Part shown: one piece after another, positions 4,825 to 5,242 of the stretch
How the letters are laid out: every line of letters starts with the position of its first letter
How positions within the stretch are numbered: position 1 is the first letter of the stretch
Assembly (NCBI GenBank): GCA_030614945.1
Contig: JAUXAH010000155.1
Location: 1 to 5,242 of the forward strand
Direction of reading: 5' to 3'
Length of the DNA: 5,242 nt
Source of the DNA: Phycisphaerae bacterium
GTDB lineage: Bacteria > Planctomycetota > Phycisphaerae > Sedimentisphaerales > SG8-4
The notes under the pieces: model-generated
Seen by the model: the letters and a program-made list of their open reading frames with translations, nothing else
Told to the model about the DNA's origin: nothing
The model's database searches: none
Made by a program: the position numbers and the translations under genes

Positions 4825-4859
4825 TCGATTCTTGATACCCGATTCTCGTAACTCGATGT
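4825..4859 (+). repeat. Degenerate array of five heptamers
   Basis: Five 7-bp units fill 35 bp in phase, with loose consensus TCGATTC (first unit TCGATTC, third CCGATTC, last TCGATGT). It has the same length and period as the array at 2023-2057 but a different unit sequence. Confidence 0.55.
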
Positions 4860-4878
4860 GAGAAAAGGAGTAAAAAAA

Positions 4879-4905
4879 TTTTAGAAAAATCTGAATTTTC
4901 TAAAA
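4879..4905. other. A/T-rich perfect hairpin
   Basis: TTTTAGAAAA (4879-4888) and TTTTCTAAAA (4896-4905) are perfect 10-bp inverted copies around a 7-nt loop. The stem has only one G-C pair, so as a terminator it would be weak; a protein site or slow-folding DNA is equally possible. Confidence 0.4.
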
Positions 4906-4935
4906 ACTACCTGCAGATTTGATTGAAATTGATAA

Positions 4936-4998
4936 GCCACAGAGGGCACAGAGAACTCAGAGAATTCAATAATATTTAATCGCGGATTGCGCGGATTT
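4936..4998 (+). repeat. Two short 9-bp periodic arrays
   Basis: Three 9-mers of the type GGCACAGAG run from 4936 to 4962, and after 18 A/T-rich bases two 9-mers of the type CGCGGATTG run from 4981 to 4998. Sequences of this kind are familiar to me as dispersed intergenic repeats in several bacterial groups, where they are often mis-called as short proteins. Confidence 0.6.
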
Positions 4999-5002
4999 AT
5001 TG

Positions 5003-5026
5003 CCACGAAGACGCAAAGACGCAAAG
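5003..5026 (+). repeat. 8-bp periodic array
   Basis: Three 8-bp units lie in phase: CCACGAAG followed by two perfect copies of ACGCAAAG. This is another familiar dispersed repeat type and follows the 9-mer arrays directly. Confidence 0.65.
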
Positions 5027-5098
5027 GAACACGAATTTGTTTTACATGCTTCGTCTGCGCTCGGGACGGATTTTGCGGTTTGGGAGGCAAAGGCTGGG

Positions 5099-5116
5099 TT
5101 CCCACCTTTGCGGGAA
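5099..5116. repeat. TTCCC/GGGAA dispersed inverted repeat
   Basis: TTCCC (5099-5103) and GGGAA (5112-5116) flank an 8-nt centre. The surroundings (GGCTGGG before, AATAAATTTGACGGGAA after) resemble from memory the dRS3-like ATTCCC..GGGAAT elements that are scattered in many genomes. Arms are short and the family assignment is by eye. Confidence 0.45.
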
Positions 5117-5212
5117 TAAATTTGACGGGAATTGCGGTTTTGGGTATTGTATCACTCGAAGATGGAAGATAGCAACGAACAACAGGCTCTGTCACTCATT
5201 ATAGCCCAATTT

Positions 5213-5240
5213 TTGTACGGTTTGAAAAAAATAATATAAA
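5213..5240 (+). promoter_or_regulatory. Possible promoter at the right edge
   Basis: TTGTAC (5213-5218) and TATAAA (5235-5240) are separated by 16 nt, matching 3 of 6 and 5 of 6 consensus bases. It would point to a gene beyond the window. The stretch is A/T-rich, so a chance match is possible. Confidence 0.3.
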
Positions 5241-5242
5241 GG

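Larger units (their letters stand above)
4724..5242. other. Non-coding region with several short-period repeats
   Basis: This 519-bp stretch holds no supportable gene. The open frames here (for example minus strand 4881-5195) are repeat-derived. It contains a heptamer array (4825-4859), an A/T-rich hairpin (4879-4905), 9-mer and 8-mer arrays (4936-5026), a TTCCC/GGGAA inverted repeat (5099-5116) and a possible promoter at the right edge. The minus-strand gene's ribosome site and presumably its promoter also lie here. Confidence 0.65.

Noticed and set aside
4881..5195. Minus-strand open frame of 104 codons
   Set aside because: Its peptide (LRLCVFVA, SVPSVA, IPAKVGTQ) is the familiar translation of dispersed 8-mer, 9-mer and TTCCC/GGGAA repeats, not a gene.

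Overview
The window looks like a piece of a bacterial chromosome from the Planctomycetota, probably class Phycisphaerae (Sedimentisphaerales-like). This lineage call is inference. It rests on the remembered look of three things: a short lipoprotein with a TEAE-RRRH-type segment, a basic protein with an STGP..EGK N-terminus, and intergenic repeats that on one strand read as NKPNSNPI / YAIRDTRY-like peptides. No rRNA is present, so the assignment is moderate at best.

Layout. (1) 1-209, minus: 5' part of a small predicted lipoprotein running off the left edge. (2) 210-682: a divergent regulatory region with a consensus sigma-70 promoter in each direction (TTGACA-N17-TATAAT on minus, TTGACA-N18-TATAAT on plus), five copies of a CTAACG motif and a long structured leader. 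(3) 683-1663, plus: a YafY-type HTH-WYL transcriptional regulator. (4) 1738-1911, minus: apparent remnant of a tyrosine-recombinase N-terminus, lying directly against (5) tRNA-Thr(UGU) at 1951-2022. (6) 2104-2979, minus: AmmeMemoRadiSam protein B (MEMO1 family), divergent from (7) purE at 3079-3582, plus. (8) 3583-4141: non-coding, made of nested repeats. (9) 4142-4723, minus: a 193-aa protein of unknown function with a perfect Shine-Dalgarno. (10) 4724-5242: non-coding, with further short-period repeat arrays and a possible promoter at the right edge.

How it fits together. The WYL regulator and the lipoprotein form a divergent pair sharing one motif-rich control region, so regulation of one or both by the WYL protein is the most testable hypothesis. 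PurE (purine synthesis) and AmrB share a 99-bp divergent region but have no obvious common pathway. The most unusual aspect is the repeat content: heptamer arrays at three separate places, two of them exactly five heptamers long, plus 8-mer and 9-mer arrays, a 52-bp compound tandem repeat and a gapless 91-bp duplication. One 8-mer array runs into the end of the gene at 4142-4723 and supplies its stop codon.
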